Shown in pieces: positions 28,934 to 36,747 of a DNA stretch of 64,000 nucleotides. The position numbers and the translations under genes are program-made. Positions within the stretch are counted from its first letter, which is position 1. Every line of letters starts with the position of its first letter. Source of the stretch: Stenomitos frigidus ULC18 (GTDB taxonomy: Bacteria; Cyanobacteriota; Cyanobacteriia; Leptolyngbyales; Leptolyngbyaceae); assembly GCF_003003795.1 (NCBI RefSeq), contig NZ_PVWK01000140.1:1-64000 (forward strand), given 5' to 3'. The notes beneath the pieces were generated by a model, which was given only the letters and a program-made list of their open reading frames with translations, was not told where the DNA came from and did not search any database.

Positions 28934-29884
28934 ATGTCCCTCACTATCTTTCTGCAAAACGTTTTGAATGGACTGTCGATCGGGAGCGTTTACGCCATCT
29001 TTGCGTTGGGTTATACGCTCATCTTCTCGATTCTGGGCATCATCAACTTTGCACATGGCGCAATTTTCACGCTAGGAGCATATTTCACCTATGTGCTGAT
29101 TGGTGGCGCGTTTGGGTTTAATGGCTTGCTGGCAAATGCGATGTTGCCGGTGAAGATGCCGTTTGCGGCGGCGATCGTCCTCAGTGGCATTCTCTGTGGG
29201 TTGGTGAGTGTCGTGGTGGAACGACTGGCGTTTCGCCCTTTGCGACGACGAGGTGCAGATCCGTTGCTCACTGTTGTGTCGAGCCTGGGTGTGGCGTTGG
29301 TGATTGTGAATGTGATTCAGTATCTGGTCGGTGCGGAGAGCTATACGTTCCCAGCAGATACGTACGGCAACTTGCCACCTGCGATCAATTTTGGAACAGT
29401 TGACAACCCTATTCCCATCCGCAGTGTGCAGATTGTTATTTTTGCCGTCTCTGCCGTCATTCTGACCGTTCTCACGTATCTGATTAACGCGACTAAATAC
29501 GGCAAGGCGATGCGGGCAGTGGCAGAAGATGCCACGACAGCCAGTTTGTTGGGCATTGATACCGATCGCTTCATCGTCCTCACTTTTTTCGTCAGCGGCT
29601 TTCTGGGCAGTCTCGCGGGGACGTTGGTGGGCTCTAGCGTTAGCATTGCTGGCCCCTACTTTGGCATCGGGTTTGGGCTCAAAGGGTTGGCAGTGATTGT
29701 GCTGGGGGGCTTGGGCAGCATTCCCGGTGCTGTCGCTGGAGGGTTGGTCATTGGCCTCATCGAAGCCTTCGTGCCCGGAGACTATTCTGCCTATAAGGAC
29801 GCGATCGCCTTTGGGCTGTTGTTCATCATGCTTATGGTGCGACCGCAGGGATTACTGGGACGATCGTTTGTGCAGAAAGTTTAG
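28934..29884 (+). CDS. livH: Branched-chain amino-acid ABC transporter permease, LivH type
   Basis: An integral membrane permease with about eight helices. The start motif NGLSIGSVYAIFALGYTLIF followed by NFAHGAIF is typical of LivH, and the EAA-like loop is ATTASLLGIDTDRF. ATG at 28934 is chosen because it puts the first helix at the N-terminus; a longer frame from 28805 reads through repeats. LivM and the two ATPases (LivG, LivF) are not in the window. Confidence 0.9.
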   Translation: MSLTIFLQNVLNGLSIGSVYAIFALGYTLIFSILGIINFAHGAIFTLGAYFTYVLIGGAFGFNGLLANAMLPVKMPFAAAIVLSGILCGLVSVVVERLAFRPLRRRGADPLLTVVSSLGVALVIVNVIQYLVGAESYTFPADTYGNLPPAINFGTVDNPIPIRSVQIVIFAVSAVILTVLTYLINATKYGKAMRAVAEDATTASLLGIDTDRFIVLTFFVSGFLGSLAGTLVGSSVSIAGPYFGIGFGLKGLAVIVLGGLGSIPGAVAGGLVIGLIEAFVPGDYSAYKDAIAFGLLFIMLMVRPQGLLGRSFVQKV

Positions 29885-30128
29885 ACCGATCGCTGCGGTC
29901 GTTAAAAACTTCGCTATCAATCGCTTTAGGCGATCGCTTGGTTTCACCCACCTTCCCAAACCTGACGCTAACCGTTGATCAGATTTTTGCGGCAGGGCAG
30001 TAAAGCGCGATCCCTCTTTCACTGATTTCCATATCGCAGGCAACTGTGTCTCCCTTCCCTCAATCGCTCAATTTCATTCCAGGCTACACTGAAACTACTG
30101 TGAAATATGGCACTATGAGGCTTCGATC

Positions 30129-30419
30129 ATGTTAAGTGGCATGAAACAACAAGTGGTTGTTGGTAAGGATGGCGAAATCGAGATCCAAACCTCTGAACCA
30201 GCAGAAGGAACTGTTGTTGAAGTGATTGTCTTAGTTGAACAAGATGGTGCTGAGACAAAGGCTACTCAGTCTGTTCCACAAGACGCAACAGAGTATTTGC
30301 TGTCTACTGAAGCCAATCGTTTTCACTTAATGACCGCTATACAAAACATCCAAGCAAAAAACAAGCTGGTCAATTTTACGCCTGAAGAGTGGAATGAAGA
30401 ATATAACCTTCGCTCCTGA
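30129..30419 (+). CDS. Antitoxin of a YoeB-type pair
   Basis: A 96-residue acidic protein with an N-terminal strand-rich part (KQQVVVGKDGEIEIQTSEP) and a C-terminal helix (TPEEWNEEYNLRS). It overlaps the following yoeB frame by 26 bases, the usual plan of an antitoxin-toxin operon. A GAGG ribosome site precedes ATG 30129. The sequence is intact although its partner toxin is broken. The exact antitoxin family is not certain. Confidence 0.7.
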   Translation: MLSGMKQQVVVGKDGEIEIQTSEPAEGTVVEVIVLVEQDGAETKATQSVPQDATEYLLSTEANRFHLMTAIQNIQAKNKLVNFTPEEWNEEYNLRS

Positions 30420-30657
30420 GGCCTTTGAGTAATTCAACAACTGCGCAACGCAAGATAGGAAAATTTATCGCAAGGTTATCGCCCTGATTAACAATATTCT
30501 TCGTCAACCATTTTCTGGACTTGGCAAACCTGAACCGCTAAAGCATGCATTGAGTGGATATTGGTCACGACGCATTACAGATGAGCATCGTTTAGTCTAT
30601 GCAGTAACTGACGTTGAAATCATCATTTTGAGTTGTCGCTTTCACTATGATGACTGA
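30394..30657 (+). pseudogene. yoeB: YoeB-type toxin gene broken by a TAA stop codon
   Basis: The frame from ATG 30394 reads MKNITFAPEAFE, then TAA at 30430-30432, then [19 protein letters not shown], and continues as a full YoeB toxin with the C-terminal motif [17 protein letters not shown] and CRFHYDD. YoeB is a ribosome-dependent RNase. The stop replaces one residue in the expected helix, so a single point change would restore the gene. The neighbouring antitoxin is intact. As it stands no full toxin can be made unless the stop is read through. Confidence 0.85.
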
Positions 30658-30715
30658 ATCGGCTTGCGATCGCTTTCCCTGTTCATGAAAGCGCGATCGC
30701 CATTTCCCGATTTCC

Positions 30716-30847
30716 TCAAAGGCGATCGATCGGCATTATCTTGCCATGATTGCCTTCTTCGACTTGAGGACGCACCTGAGTTTCATAAATCTCATCACCA
30801 CGTCGAGCAAATTCCGCTTTGCTGTAGCAGGGTTGTCGAACTGTCAT
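30716..30847 (-). pseudogene. Truncated small cyanobacterial gene remnant
   Basis: The 43-residue frame begins MTVRQPCYSKAEFARRG and contains DEIYETQVRPQVEEGNHGKI. It resembles the N-terminus of a roughly 80-residue cyanobacterial protein of unknown function. Homology appears to stop around the sequence that should continue after GKI-ID, where a stop codon follows. A frameshift there could explain the loss. Start ATG at 30847 is preceded by GAGGTC. Confidence 0.5.
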
Positions 30848-30871
30848 AGGTCTGACCTCGTTTCAACTTTG

Positions 30872-30902
30872 CCCCTACATTGTAACCTGAGCAATGTAGG
30901 GG
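30872..30902. repeat. 11-bp inverted repeat
   Basis: CCCCTACATTG (30872-30882) and CAATGTAGGGG (30892-30902) are exact reverse complements around nine bases. It lies in the leader of the remnant gene at 30716-30847. About 45 bases on, a second short pair TTGGGTT/AACCCAA (near 30944-30966) is of the same dispersed style. Confidence 0.75.
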
Positions 30903-31273
30903 AAGAATGCTGAAGCAACGGAGGTGATCAAACGAGAAGTTGTTGGGTTGACGCAGGAAACCCAACCTAAGTCTGAGTGTCACCTGCAATGTATCGATTG
31001 GGCTGGTGCAGCGACCTGAGAGAAATTGAGGAAATTGGGTGGCGTTGGGTGGCGTGCTTTTCCGTAGATGTTCCCTTCTCGATCGCCCTGCCGGAGCGTT
31101 AAGACTTAACGGACTGCACCCACTGGTCTCGTTTGTGCGTAGTACCCCTCATTTTGAGGCTTTGGGGCGTGATGAGCCAGCCAATCACTGGCTGCACAGA
31201 TGTTGATCTAAGAAAAATCAATGCTTAATTTAGATCAACACAAGTGTTTATTATGAATGGGACGACGTTAGTG

Positions 31274-31399
31274 AGTAATGTCGTGATCAGATCGAGTAAC
31301 GTCACGATGTTGCTTAGTAACACGTCGATCGCATCAAGTAAGGCGACGATGTTTCCTAGTAACATACCGATCGCATCGAGTAACGGGGCGATGTTGTGC
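31274..31399. repeat. 21-bp tandem array, six units starting AGTAA
   Basis: AGTAA recurs at 31274, 31295, 31316, 31337, 31358 and 31379 with an exact 21-base period. The remaining bases vary, although alternate units share GATGTT or GATCGCATC. Period and start match the array at 16918-17148. Both strands are open across the array, so a protein role cannot be read from openness alone. Confidence 0.85.
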
Positions 31400-31506
31400 G
31401 ATCGGGATCTTGATTTTGTAACGGACAAGGCTTTTGAGGAGCAGGCGGATCGTACTTTATCGCGGTGCAATTGTCCGATCACGTCAGAAGATGGGATCGG
31501 GGTTGA

Positions 31507-31600
31507 TACAGCGGTTTCGACCTAGATGAGGTACGGCAAAGAACGCTATACAAAGGCTTCAGACATTATTTTGTACCTCACTCACCTGAAAACCGCTGTA
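31507..31600. mobile_element. 94-bp palindromic, MITE-like element
   Basis: The outer ends TACAGCGGTTT (31507-31517) and AAACCGCTGTA (31590-31600) are exact reverse complements. An inner pair TGAGGTAC (31527-31534) and GTACCTCA (31573-31580) also matches. The middle shows no reading frame. This looks like a small palindromic element spread by a transposase encoded elsewhere, and similar half sequences occur near 13.9 kb. No target duplication could be assigned with confidence. Confidence 0.6.
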
Positions 31601-31714
31601 CGTCTTTACGATCGCGGGAGCAAAGCCTATCGCTTTATCCAACTGATGGGAGTAAACTTCACATAGACCCATGAGTCAACCTCTTCTAAGCTAGAGGGAA
31701 ATTAGGAAATTTAT

Positions 31715-32377
31715 ATGGGCCAGCCCATTCGGATTTTCATTGTGGATGACCTTCGCCTGCTGCGGGAGGGGCTGGTTTCCCTACTGGCGGAACAGGAAGA
31801 CCTCACGGTGATTGGTGCGGCAGCCAGTGGCACCCAAGCCCTCGACCAAATCAAAGCCCTGTGTCCGCAGGTGGCGCTGATTGATATTGGCCTGCCGGAC
31901 AAGGATGGCATCGCGATGACACAGGTGCTGCGCCGAGAAATCCCACAAGTGAAGGTGATTATCCTCGGACTGCTTGACTTGACCCATGAAATCATGGCAT
32001 GTATTGAAGCGGGTGCGGCTGGTTATGTCTTGAAAGAAGCCTCTTTTGACTATCTGGTGGAAACGATTCGAGCGGTTCATGCGGGTGAATCGTTTTGTTC
32101 ATCTCGGATAGCAAACTCCCTTTTCTCTCGCATCGCTGAGTTTGCCGATGAACAAAAAGTAGAACTGTCGCTCAGCTCGATCAAGCTAACCACACGCGAA
32201 CTGGAGATCCTGAACGAGATCGCCCAGGGCTTATGTAACAAAGACATTGCTCAACGGCTGGGTATTGAACCGCAAACGGTTAAGAATCACATCCATAACA
32301 TTCTCGACAAGCTGCAATTGCACACCCGATTGGAGGCGGTGCAGTATGCCCGCGATCGCAATCTGTTGAAGGAATAA
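31715..32377 (+). CDS. NarL/FixJ-type response regulator
   Basis: The protein has 220 residues: a receiver domain (about 5-125) with acidic residues VDD at 10-12, the phosphoacceptor Asp57 in ALIDIGLPD and Lys in YVLKEAS, then a LuxR-type helix-turn-helix (about 150-215) with LTTRELEILNEIAQG and KDIAQRLGIEPQTVKNH. It would switch gene expression after phosphorylation by a histidine kinase. No kinase gene is adjacent, so it is an orphan regulator. Its 3' end is duplicated at 33107-33232. Confidence 0.92.
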   Translation: MGQPIRIFIVDDLRLLREGLVSLLAEQEDLTVIGAAASGTQALDQIKALCPQVALIDIGLPDKDGIAMTQVLRREIPQVKVIILGLLDLTHEIMACIEAGAAGYVLKEASFDYLVETIRAVHAGESFCSSRIANSLFSRIAEFADEQKVELSLSSIKLTTRELEILNEIAQGLCNKDIAQRLGIEPQTVKNHIHNILDKLQLHTRLEAVQYARDRNLLKE

Positions 32378-32503
32378 GAAAAGTTTCAAGGTCCCTCTTC
32401 CAGAGAGAAAGAGGGCTTAAAGCCTGCGGCATCCAAGAAAAGGGTGAGGGCTACAAGAGAGAGATCACCCGACAACTGCTTCAGCGTTGGCTGACAGATG
32501 TGC

Positions 32504-32839
32504 TCAGGCAATCAGGTAATCACTGAGTATTTTCAGCAAGCGTTGATGTCGCTCTGAAGAAATCGAACCGATGGAACCGATGATATTGCGACGGGGCAAG
32601 ACGGCTAGAAATCCCAGCCGAATTAAAGATTCTGCTTTCAAACCACTGGCAATAAAGTCTGGATCGGAAGGCGAGATAATTTCGTCGAAATCAGGCACTT
32701 GCTGATGCAACTGGGTACTGATGCCGCAGACCAAAAGATCTTTGTAGGGGGGCATTTCCCGCAAAATAATCGCTGGACGGTTCTTGATCACACCATCCGG
32801 TTGGGAAACAGGTGTTAGAACAACTTCAGCTTCCTGCAT
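32504..32839 (-). CDS. PemK/MazF-type toxin
   Basis: An endoribonuclease toxin of the MazF fold, 111 residues. Characteristic parts are AEVVLTPVSQPDGVIKNRPAIIL (the conserved KxRPxII motif) and the C-terminal SERHQRLLKIL. The start overlaps the antitoxin gene (32826) by 14 bases, showing a coupled operon with the antitoxin first. Both genes appear intact. Confidence 0.85.
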   Translation of the reverse strand: MQEAEVVLTPVSQPDGVIKNRPAIILREMPPYKDLLVCGISTQLHQQVPDFDEIISPSDPDFIASGLKAESLIRLGFLAVLPRRNIIGSIGSISSERHQRLLKILSDYLIA

Positions 32840-33062
32840 ACTCCGGATTCGCTTGTTTGATTAAATCGACGGGGTAATCTTCTTCGTCTTCACCATAGGC
32901 CGCTTCCAGCCTACTGCCCGATAAACTGAGCCAGGATTCGCGTTCAGCATCTTGTTTGGGCAAGATCGTTATGATCAGCCTCGTGTTTGGCTCCAGATTA
33001 AATGGCTCGTCTAAGACAATTCGTTCGCCATCAAAATGAGCGGATAGGGATACGGTGTCCAT
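32826..33062 (-). CDS. Antitoxin partner of the MazF-type toxin
   Basis: The 78-residue protein begins MDTVSLSAHFDGERIVLDEP, a beta-rich start common to small antitoxins of this class in cyanobacteria. It ends with an acidic tail (YGEDEEDYPVD). A GGAGG ribosome site lies just before the ATG. It precedes and overlaps the toxin gene. The pair sits between the response regulator and a duplicated regulator tail. Confidence 0.75.
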   Translation of the reverse strand: MDTVSLSAHFDGERIVLDEPFNLEPNTRLIITILPKQDAERESWLSLSGSRLEAAYGEDEEDYPVDLIKQANPEYAGS

Positions 33063-33106
33063 AGAATCTACCTCCTACAGTGATTGTATATGGCCTGCTA
33101 GAGGCT

Positions 33107-33232
33107 AAACAACTCGGCATTGAATCGCAAACAGTTAAGAATCACATCCATAACATTCTAGAAAAGCTGCAATTGCACAAGCGACTGGAAGCGGTGCAGT
33201 ATGCCAGAGAACGCAATCTGTTGAAGGAGTAA
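33107..33232 (+). pseudogene. Duplicated C-terminal tail of a NarL-type regulator
   Basis: The frame KQLGIESQTVKNHIHNILEK, continuing to a stop at 33230-33232, repeats the last 40 or so residues of the regulator at 31715-32377, including the end RNLLKE and several bases after the stop. Only the C-terminal half of the DNA-binding domain is present and no start exists. The toxin pair lies directly before it, so the front of this second copy has been lost or replaced. Confidence 0.85.
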
Positions 33233-33236
33233 GAAA

Positions 33237-33315
33237 AGTACTAGTACTCGTGCAGCAAAAGTACTAGTACTTTTCCCTCAAACGTTGGCGATCGATCCAG
33301 CAAAGTACTAGTACT
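33237..33315. promoter_or_regulatory. Three copies of the 12-bp palindrome AGTACTAGTACT
   Basis: Perfect palindromes AGTACTAGTACT occur at 33237-33248, 33260-33271 and 33304-33315. The centres are 23 and 44 bases apart, close to two and four helical turns. They lie between the regulator tail and the receiver-like gene at 33399 and could be binding sites for a dimeric regulator. They could equally be a short dispersed repeat. Function is inferred from spacing only. Confidence 0.45.
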
Positions 33316-33398
33316 GGGTACAGGACTTTTTTGAACCCTCGGGTCTATGGAATGCTGGAGTTGACTTACCTACGATCGGGATCAAGGCAAGGAGGTCA

Positions 33399-33755
33399 AT
33401 GCACCAGATTACCGTACTGTTAGCGATTCAACCGAGGATGCTATCGGCGGTAGTCGGAGGAATGGTGGAGCGACAGCCGGATATGGATGTGGTGGGTGAA
33501 GTGAGTGACCACAGTGAGCTTGGGGTTGCCATCCCGGCGACTGGGGCGCAGGTGGTGATTATGACATCCGGTGATGCAGAGAGGGAGCCAGGGATCTGCC
33601 GTGATTTGCTAGCAGAGTATCCGCAGCTCAAGATTATGGCGTTGTCAGCAGCGGGTGATACGGCGTTCCTTTACCAATTGGGGGCAAAACCGGAACGCAT
33701 GGATGACGTGGGCGAGGCAGCGATTCTAAGCGCCATCCGGGAGTTCATGCGATAA
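33399..33755 (+). CDS. Receiver-like protein without the phosphoacceptor aspartate
   Basis: The 118-residue protein has the CheY-like alternation of strands and helices (ITVLLAIQPRMLSAVVGGMV, DMDVVGEVSD, AQVVIMTSGD, LKIMALSAAGD). The acidic pair of the first strand is missing (LLAIQ), and the position of the phosphoacceptor is occupied by Met-Thr. It therefore cannot be phosphorylated in the normal way and may act as an adaptor or pseudo-receiver. A strong AAGGAGG site precedes ATG 33399. It follows the triple palindrome. Confidence 0.7.
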   Translation: MHQITVLLAIQPRMLSAVVGGMVERQPDMDVVGEVSDHSELGVAIPATGAQVVIMTSGDAEREPGICRDLLAEYPQLKIMALSAAGDTAFLYQLGAKPERMDDVGEAAILSAIREFMR

Positions 33756-34134
33756 AGCGTCATCGTTTGGATTCAGTGGCTGAACGCGATCGCCCTTGCC
33801 TCGTAGGTTGGCTTGACACTATCCAGATGCCGCTAAAGCCTATGAATGTTGGGTTTTATGCTTCAACCCAACCGACAAGAACGGCGAACGACTGTGCCCT
33901 TCAGGAAGCAAGCAACGTCGCGCGTCTCTGGGATGCCAAAGGCTTTAGCGCGATCGCACGTGTCTAACAAAGTTTCGGTATAACTCCGTCAAAGTGGGGT
34001 GTTATCCCGCAGATCTGCTGTTGAAGTCCATAGTTTGGCGGCAGAAGCTCAGAGCCTCGGATCCGTCGCCGCGAAAGACAGCTCGGACTCAGTTTAGCCA
34101 CAGCACAGCACTTGTACTTCTACAGGAGTTCTTC
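33756..34134. other. Intergenic region upstream of the peroxidase gene
   Basis: About 380 bases without a supported gene. It includes GTTGGGTTTTATGCTTCAAC (33848-33867), a small imperfect hairpin like the TTGGGTT pair near 30.95 kb. The right part, from about 34020, changes to the GC-rich composition of the peroxidase gene, so the foreign segment may begin there. Confidence 0.5.
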
Positions 34135-35715
34135 ATGCAGACGTCAAACCAACCGCCAATCCAGGACGCGCGAATGTTCCAGGACTCGCTCTACCGAAGC
34201 CACCGATCGACCGCCGTTGCGGGTATGGCCCTGGTCGATGATTTCAGCAAGATGTTCCCAAACCTACCGTCATTCGAGGACGGACAGAACACGGGTGACT
34301 TGCTCCAGCGCCTCCAGCAGCTAGCCCGCAAGGGTGGGCCAATGGACGCACTCGACCCGACCGTCACGATCACCAATCCGCTTGGAGGGAATGACGCCGA
34401 TCGGAACCCCAACAACCAGAACCCAGACATGACCGTCGGGTTCACCTTCCTCGGTCAGTTCCTTGATCACGACATCACGTTCGACCCGGCAGCCCTGAAA
34501 GATCCGCCCACCAGTCCGAACCTGCGGACACCCTTCTTCGACCTGGACAGCGTATACGGCCGGGGACCAGACCAGGACCGGGTGCTCTACGACCGGACGA
34601 GTGAACTCGATCGCCCAACCGCGGCCCGTTTCCTGATCGACTTCGATGCCGTCCGGGATCTGCCGCGGACTAGTCAGCAACGGGCTATCACTGCCGACCC
34701 GCGGAACGACGAGAACGTCATTATCAGCCAGCTCCATCTGGCGTTCCTGAAGTTCCACAACCGGGTTACTGATCAAGTGGAGGCGGAAATGACCACAGCC
34801 GCAGTCGCAGCCGGGCTACCCTTGCCGCCCCCGGGGGCGGTGTTTGAGGAGGCCCTCAAGAGGGTCCGGTGGCACTACCAGTGGATCATCGTCTGGCAGT
34901 TCTTGCCCGCGACCCTAGACAAGGACGTGTACAACCAGGTCCGGAACGACAGGCCGACCTTGTTCCTCCCATCCGCCCGCCCGAAGATTCCCCGTGAGTT
35001 CCAAGTCGCCGCCTACCGGTTCGGGCATAGCCAAGTCCGCCCCGGCTACAAGGTTAACGTCGGCTTTGGGGCACCGATCTTCGATGCCCGAATCGACCCC
35101 CGGGAGGGTGACCCGAACGACCTCCGGGGTGGTCGCCGCGCCCCCCGACGGTTCGTCGAATGGGACACGTTCTTCAACTTTGGGACGCAGGAGATCAACC
35201 CTGACACCGGAGCCGTCCGAGCGAAGGTGAAGCAGAATAAGCGGATTGACCCGTTCCTCTCGACCCCGCTGTTCGACCTGCCAGTCGGCCCAGGGCTGCC
35301 ATCCCCCGCAGACGACGTACGAACCCTGGCCGGACGGAACCTGGAACGACACATCCAACACCACCTCGCGTCCGGACAGGACATCGCCGCGGCCCTCGGT
35401 TATCCCGCGCTCCAAACGGCGGACTTTCCCGCGGACGTGCAGGCTCTCGGGTTCGACGTGAGCACGCCGCTCTGGTATTACATACTGCTTGAGGCATGGC
35501 GGCAGCCGGGTCGGCCACCGCAGCAGCAGGGACAGCGGCTTGGTCTGGTTGGCAGCCGGATCGTCGCTGAGGTTTTCCTCAGTCTGCTTCTCAGCGACCC
35601 CGATTCGTATCTGAGTCGGCAGCCTGAATGGACACCGACCCTGCCGCAGCGAGACGGGCGCGTCACTGGGTCCTTCACCATGACAGACCTATTGACGTTC
35701 GCTGGGGTCGCCTGA
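34135..35715 (+). CDS. Haem peroxidase of the animal-type (peroxidase-cyclooxygenase) family
   Basis: The 526-residue protein has the landmarks of the myeloperoxidase fold: a distal motif FLGQFLDHDITF with Gln108, Asp111 and His112, the catalytic Arg190 in ADPRNDEN with Glu193 nearby, FHNRV helix, and the proximal His298 in AYRFGHSQVRP. It should oxidise substrates with hydrogen peroxide using covalently bound haem. No signal peptide is seen. ATG at 34135 is preceded by CAGGAG. The gene is clearly richer in G and C than its neighbours, favours CGG, CCG and GAC codons and contains no complete HIP1 site, so recent acquisition is likely. Confidence 0.9.
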   Translation: MQTSNQPPIQDARMFQDSLYRSHRSTAVAGMALVDDFSKMFPNLPSFEDGQNTGDLLQRLQQLARKGGPMDALDPTVTITNPLGGNDADRNPNNQNPDMTVGFTFLGQFLDHDITFDPAALKDPPTSPNLRTPFFDLDSVYGRGPDQDRVLYDRTSELDRPTAARFLIDFDAVRDLPRTSQQRAITADPRNDENVIISQLHLAFLKFHNRVTDQVEAEMTTAAVAAGLPLPPPGAVFEEALKRVRWHYQWIIVWQFLPATLDKDVYNQVRNDRPTLFLPSARPKIPREFQVAAYRFGHSQVRPGYKVNVGFGAPIFDARIDPREGDPNDLRGGRRAPRRFVEWDTFFNFGTQEINPDTGAVRAKVKQNKRIDPFLSTPLFDLPVGPGLPSPADDVRTLAGRNLERHIQHHLASGQDIAAALGYPALQTADFPADVQALGFDVSTPLWYYILLEAWRQPGRPPQQQGQRLGLVGSRIVAEVFLSLLLSDPDSYLSRQPEWTPTLPQRDGRVTGSFTMTDLLTFAGVA

Positions 35716-35939
35716 CCAGACGCCACAGACGGCCTTGATCTGGCGGCAGTCGTGGGTAAAGGCGCGATCGCAACTCTGGTTGCAATTGACTTGAACATTA
35801 AGAGGGATGGGCGATCGCATGAGAGAGACAAAGTACCCCTATGAGTACGGTCGAAGGACATACTTTCTCTCATAATTGAAAGATAAGTCCATCGATCAAA
35901 TAAGGGGCGCTGCAAACTCTGGTGTACCACGATGTCACC

Positions 35940-36219
35940 CAAGCGCTGATTTTAAGGATGCTGAAATCCGTACCGTAGATTCTGCAATTGGCACACTGGT
36001 GACCGTAACGCTCCGAATGACCGTAGAATCCGGCTCCACTTCATTCACCCTGCTGGTCCGACAGTGAACCTTCCGGGTCCGAAGCGCCACACCCACATCA
36101 CAATCGAGAGCTTTACAACCCTGCACCGGTTCTCGATTCTCCCGCAGCTAAATCAAGTTCAGACGGAGCTTTACACGGTTACCCGACTCACTGGTATGGC
36201 AGAGGCAATCCCATTTTGA
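35940..36219 (+). pseudogene. Frameshifted remnant of a small strand-rich protein
   Basis: One frame reads ADFKDAEIRTVDSAIGTLVT and on to TLLV, where it meets a TGA. A different frame then takes over with PTVNLPGPKRHTHITIESFT and runs to a TGA at 36217-36219. Joined, the two pieces look like one continuous beta-rich protein of about 90 residues, so a one-base change near 36055 probably broke it. No family was identified. It lies between the peroxidase and the caspase operon. Confidence 0.4.
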
Positions 36220-36348
36220 TCGGAGCGCGATCGCACCAACAAGCAACGATCTAGTTGGGTAGGCACTGCTCACAATTCCCGTTGAACGCGATTTCCCCTC
36301 GTCTCATAAGTTGGTGTGACACCAGAACCGAATATAGCAGCCCCAAAT

Positions 36349-36747
36349 ATGTCTAGCCCTCAATTTGATCCCGAAGCCATCCTAGAATGCGCCCGCTCCA
36401 TCCGCCCCGCTTTACCAGCTCTCCTGGGATCTGAAGCCGCTCTGGTCGATCGGCAACTGGCTGATCTACTGACACAAGCCAAGGCTGGACAACCTGTTGG
36501 CACCCAAATTTTAGAACTGCTCCAAAGCGACCCCAGAATCCGCAATTGGGCAGCGGAATTTCTTGCGCCACACCAAATTTCAAAGGGATTTGAACCACTG
36601 GCTGGCAGAAGTGGGGATGTCTCCGCTGCAAAATATGTTTGCCCTGATGGCGACTATGTCTGGTATCGCCGCACAACGGGTGAACAAATGCCCTCATGTC
36701 CAACGCACGGTGCCCTGGTTCGGGCTAATCGGGAGGACTCCATGTGA
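36349..36747 (+). CDS. Small cysteine-bearing protein, first gene of the caspase operon
   Basis: The 132-residue protein begins MSSPQFDPEAILECARS. It has an alpha-helical N-terminal part (about 1-85) and a C-terminal zinc-ribbon-like segment YVCPDGDYVWYRRTTGEQMP followed by SCPTHGAL. The motif C-P-x-G-D ... C-P-x-H-G suggests one metal or a small folded unit. Similar short tails occur in cyanobacterial conflict-type gene clusters with caspase-like proteins, but this is recalled from family knowledge and not proven here. The stop overlaps the next start (TGATG). Confidence 0.7.
   Translation: MSSPQFDPEAILECARSIRPALPALLGSEAALVDRQLADLLTQAKAGQPVGTQILELLQSDPRIRNWAAEFLAPHQISKGFEPLAGRSGDVSAAKYVCPDGDYVWYRRTTGEQMPSCPTHGALVRANREDSM

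Noticed and set aside
31225-31482. Leucine-rich 85-residue minus-strand frame over the 21-bp array
   Set aside because: The regular leucines follow from the 21-base repeat. Because both strands are open there, openness is not evidence of coding.
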